A DNA stretch of 64,000 nt. It comes from Hyaloscypha bicolor E (taxonomy: Eukaryota > Ascomycota > Leotiomycetes > Helotiales > Hyaloscyphaceae). Positions 62,098 to 64,000 of the stretch are shown one piece after another; within the stretch, counting starts at the first letter, position 1, and each line of letters opens with the position of its first letter. The notes beneath the pieces are model-generated. The model was not told the origin of the DNA. It ran no database searches and saw only the letters and a list, made by a program, of their open reading frames with translations. The stretch is from contig NW_020194555.1 of the NCBI RefSeq assembly GCF_002865645.1, positions 3,188,288 through 3,252,287 on the forward strand, read 5' to 3'. Made by a program: the position numbers and the translations under genes.

Positions 62098-64000
62098 ATA
62101 ATTAAGAAATATATAATACTAAGTAATAATTATTATATAAAATATTAGTTTAAAACCAAAAGCTAATAAATAATTCTAAAGGCCAAAATAAAGAACTAAT
62201 ACCCTATAGATATTAATAAATTAATATATAATACTATTTGAAAAATCGGAAAACTCTTTAGAAATTCTTATAAAACCAGAATTATAAAGTTTAAGGCCTG
62301 GAAATATAATAATAAAATAGCTAAAATAGCCGGCCTTAATATATAAATATAATAGGTATATATAATAGTATATAAATAGGTATTAGATATTATAGATCTA
62401 GTTTCCTATTTTGGATAAAGCTTATAATTAGAATTATATAGATTATATAGAATCGTGTTTTCTAATTAAGTAAAGTACTTTATAGGCTTGGCTAAGTATT
62501 AGGAAATATATAGGGAGATATTTCTAGCTTTAGAAAGAAGTATTAATTAGTCTTTTATTAGAATTAATTCTTGGAATTAGTTATATTTATAAGTATTATT
62601 CTATAGCTTACTTACCTTAACTACTTATATATTACCCTGCTATTATATATCTTATATTCTAATTAATCTAATTTTCGGGAAGTAGTTTATTATAAAATAG
62701 TTAAGCTATTAATAAATAAAATATTAATAGCTAGAGTATTAACTAGAAGAAGTATCTTTACTATTACTAGAATAATCTAACCAGATATCTAGAAGAGTAT
62801 TTAGTTAAGTATTCTTTATATTACCTAATTAGAAGAAGGAAGTAGAATTCAGATATTTCCAGAACTAGCTAGTAGAATAATAATAACAGAGAAATTAGTA
62901 GTGGCTTGCTATTATATTACTATATTAGAAATAGAGATATAATAGAAAGAAGATCTAGAAAAGCTAGAAACTCAGATCTATTATTTTAAAAATATTTAGA
63001 TACCCGATATAGAACCTGTTATATTCCCGGTAGTATTCTTAGTTTAGAGGGCTTTAAAAACCCGAGAATTACTTATTTACTAGAGAAAGAATATTAAAGA
63101 AGTCTAGAACTTCTTTTATTAGGTAAAGTTAAAATAATATAAAAATAGCAGAATTATCTAGGCTACTAATATAATAAAGATTATATATTATACTTTCTAT
63201 TTTAAGAATATAGCTAGAGATATCTGGAAATATAGGAAGTAATTAGTAAATATTAATATTATAGATTAGGAGACCTTTATTAAGTTTATAAAGAATTCTA
63301 TTTTAAATCCGAAGAACTATAATAATAATACTTTTACTAAGTTTAAGAATATTAAATAATAGCTAGGCTAGAGTATCTAAAGCTTTATATCTTACTTAAA
63401 TAGCCTATTAGATAACTTAGAATATACGGATTTACTATAAAAGCAGAATAACTTATTTAGTAATTTAAGGCAAGAGATCCGGAATAAGATTAATTATTAA
63501 GGAAATATCTTATAAGAAAAAAAGAAGCTTATCTCTATTACTATAAGAATTAAAAATAATTTAAACCTATTTACTTAATATAAATATAATAATAAGCTAA
63601 TGGAATTATAAAAAAAAGGAAATAGGGAAAAAAATAATAATAAAGGAAAACAGAAAAGAAGTATATTTTTATTATAAGGTTTATAAAACTAGAATAATAA
63701 AGATATAGTAATAGAGTCTAATATAATACCTGTATTAGAATTTATAAGGCTAGATATAATTTGCTTTATTTACTAGAAGAAAGGTTATTATATTACTACT
63801 TATTCTAATTAAGGGAAACTAACTTACTATAATTATAATAAGTCTGGCTATAAGTTATATAAATACCTAGAACTAAAAAAGCCAGAAAACAGATATATCC
63901 TATAATAGTTATATTTATTTATACTATAAAGAATAAGGCCCTTAAAACGAAAATAGTAATTAAGGTTATTATTAAGATAAAGAAAAGTAAGTAAAGAATT
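62098..64000 (+). mobile_element. Element G, gag region of another LTR retroelement, cut by the window edge
   Basis: Not part of Copia E. Its 3' half is clearly gag; no LTR can be paired because the element runs off the window. RIP damage is moderate: some TGC and TGG codons survive. The region 62103-62900 has no assigned function; it may be LTR, leader or gag N-terminus. Confidence 0.7.
62900..63930 (+). pseudogene. Element G gag with two zinc knuckles
   Basis: A plus frame reads as a Ty3/Gypsy-type gag: a capsid region at about 63180-63470 (I-A-R-D-I-W-K-Y-R-K and F-T-K-F-K-N-I-K), a basic linker, then two knuckles with CX2CX4HX4C spacing. The first, at 63762-63803, keeps its first Cys (TGC); the other positions are Tyr. 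The second, at 63825-63866, has Tyr at all four positions. Internal stops are at former Gln codons. Two tandem knuckles are seen in some gag proteins and distinguish G from Gypsy-F. Pol would lie beyond the window. Confidence 0.75.

Noticed and set aside
1..64000. Naturally AT-rich genome (for example Plasmodium, Dictyostelium, or mitochondrial DNA)
   Set aside because: The TRIM has balanced composition, copies differ by C-to-T and G-to-A in CpA/TpG context, and the elements are fungal-type chromoviruses and Copia. RIP explains this better.

Overview
This window is a gene desert made almost entirely of nested, mutated LTR retrotransposons. The sequence is extremely A+T-rich and full of TpA, with CpA and TpG scarce. 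Where element copies can be compared, differences are overwhelmingly C-to-T and G-to-A, mostly turning CpA/TpG into TpA. This is the signature of repeat-induced point mutation (RIP), so the source is most likely a filamentous ascomycete (Pezizomycotina) with RIP-formed AT-rich blocks; the species cannot be told. I found no intact protein-coding gene, rRNA, tRNA or CRISPR array. Every recognisable reading frame is riddled with TAA/TAG where CAA, CAG or TGG would be expected.

Layout. (1) 1-3129 and 10958-13546 are one minus-strand Ty1/Copia element (Copia A, 3' end beyond the window), split by a complete Ty3/Gypsy chromovirus, Gypsy-1 (3130-10957, TSD TATTT). (2) 13547-16110 is unassigned AT-rich sequence; Copia B (16111-22376, plus, TSD ATAAT) sits in it. 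(3) 22377-24349 and 32166-35791 are more unassigned sequence, interrupted by Gypsy-2 (24350-32165, plus, TSD ATTAT). (4) 35792-38590 is Copia C, lacking its 5' half. (5) 39065-39786 is a 722-bp non-autonomous miniature LTR element (TRIM-like, TSD ATATA), the only stretch of ordinary base composition. (6) 40610-48436 is Gypsy-3 (minus, TSD ACTAT). (7) 48984-53739 plus 60404-62097 is Copia E (minus), split by a second chromovirus family, Gypsy-F (53740-60403, plus, TSD AGTAG). (8) 62098-64000 contains the gag region of a further element (G) running off the window.

The three Gypsy-1/2/3 copies have 298-bp LTRs; gag is 469 codons long in two copies, pol lies in another frame and ends in a chromodomain, and about 1.65 kb of unexplained sequence precedes the 3' LTR. 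Copia copies have LTRs of about 284-300 bp and one gag-pol frame. Gypsy-F has LTRs of 272-274 bp. Catalytic aspartates are changed to asparagine and zinc-knuckle cysteines and histidines to tyrosine, so all autonomous copies seen here are dead.

Most worth a second look: the young TRIM-like element, with paired E-box motifs forming an inverted repeat in each LTR; the CACGTGACT 9-mer shared by three unrelated LTR families; the unassigned 3' region of the Gypsy family; a 38-bp palindrome in the Copia 3' region that also occurs outside Copia copies; and a leader tandem array expanded in one Copia copy. I saw no convincing new defence, metabolic or regulatory system.
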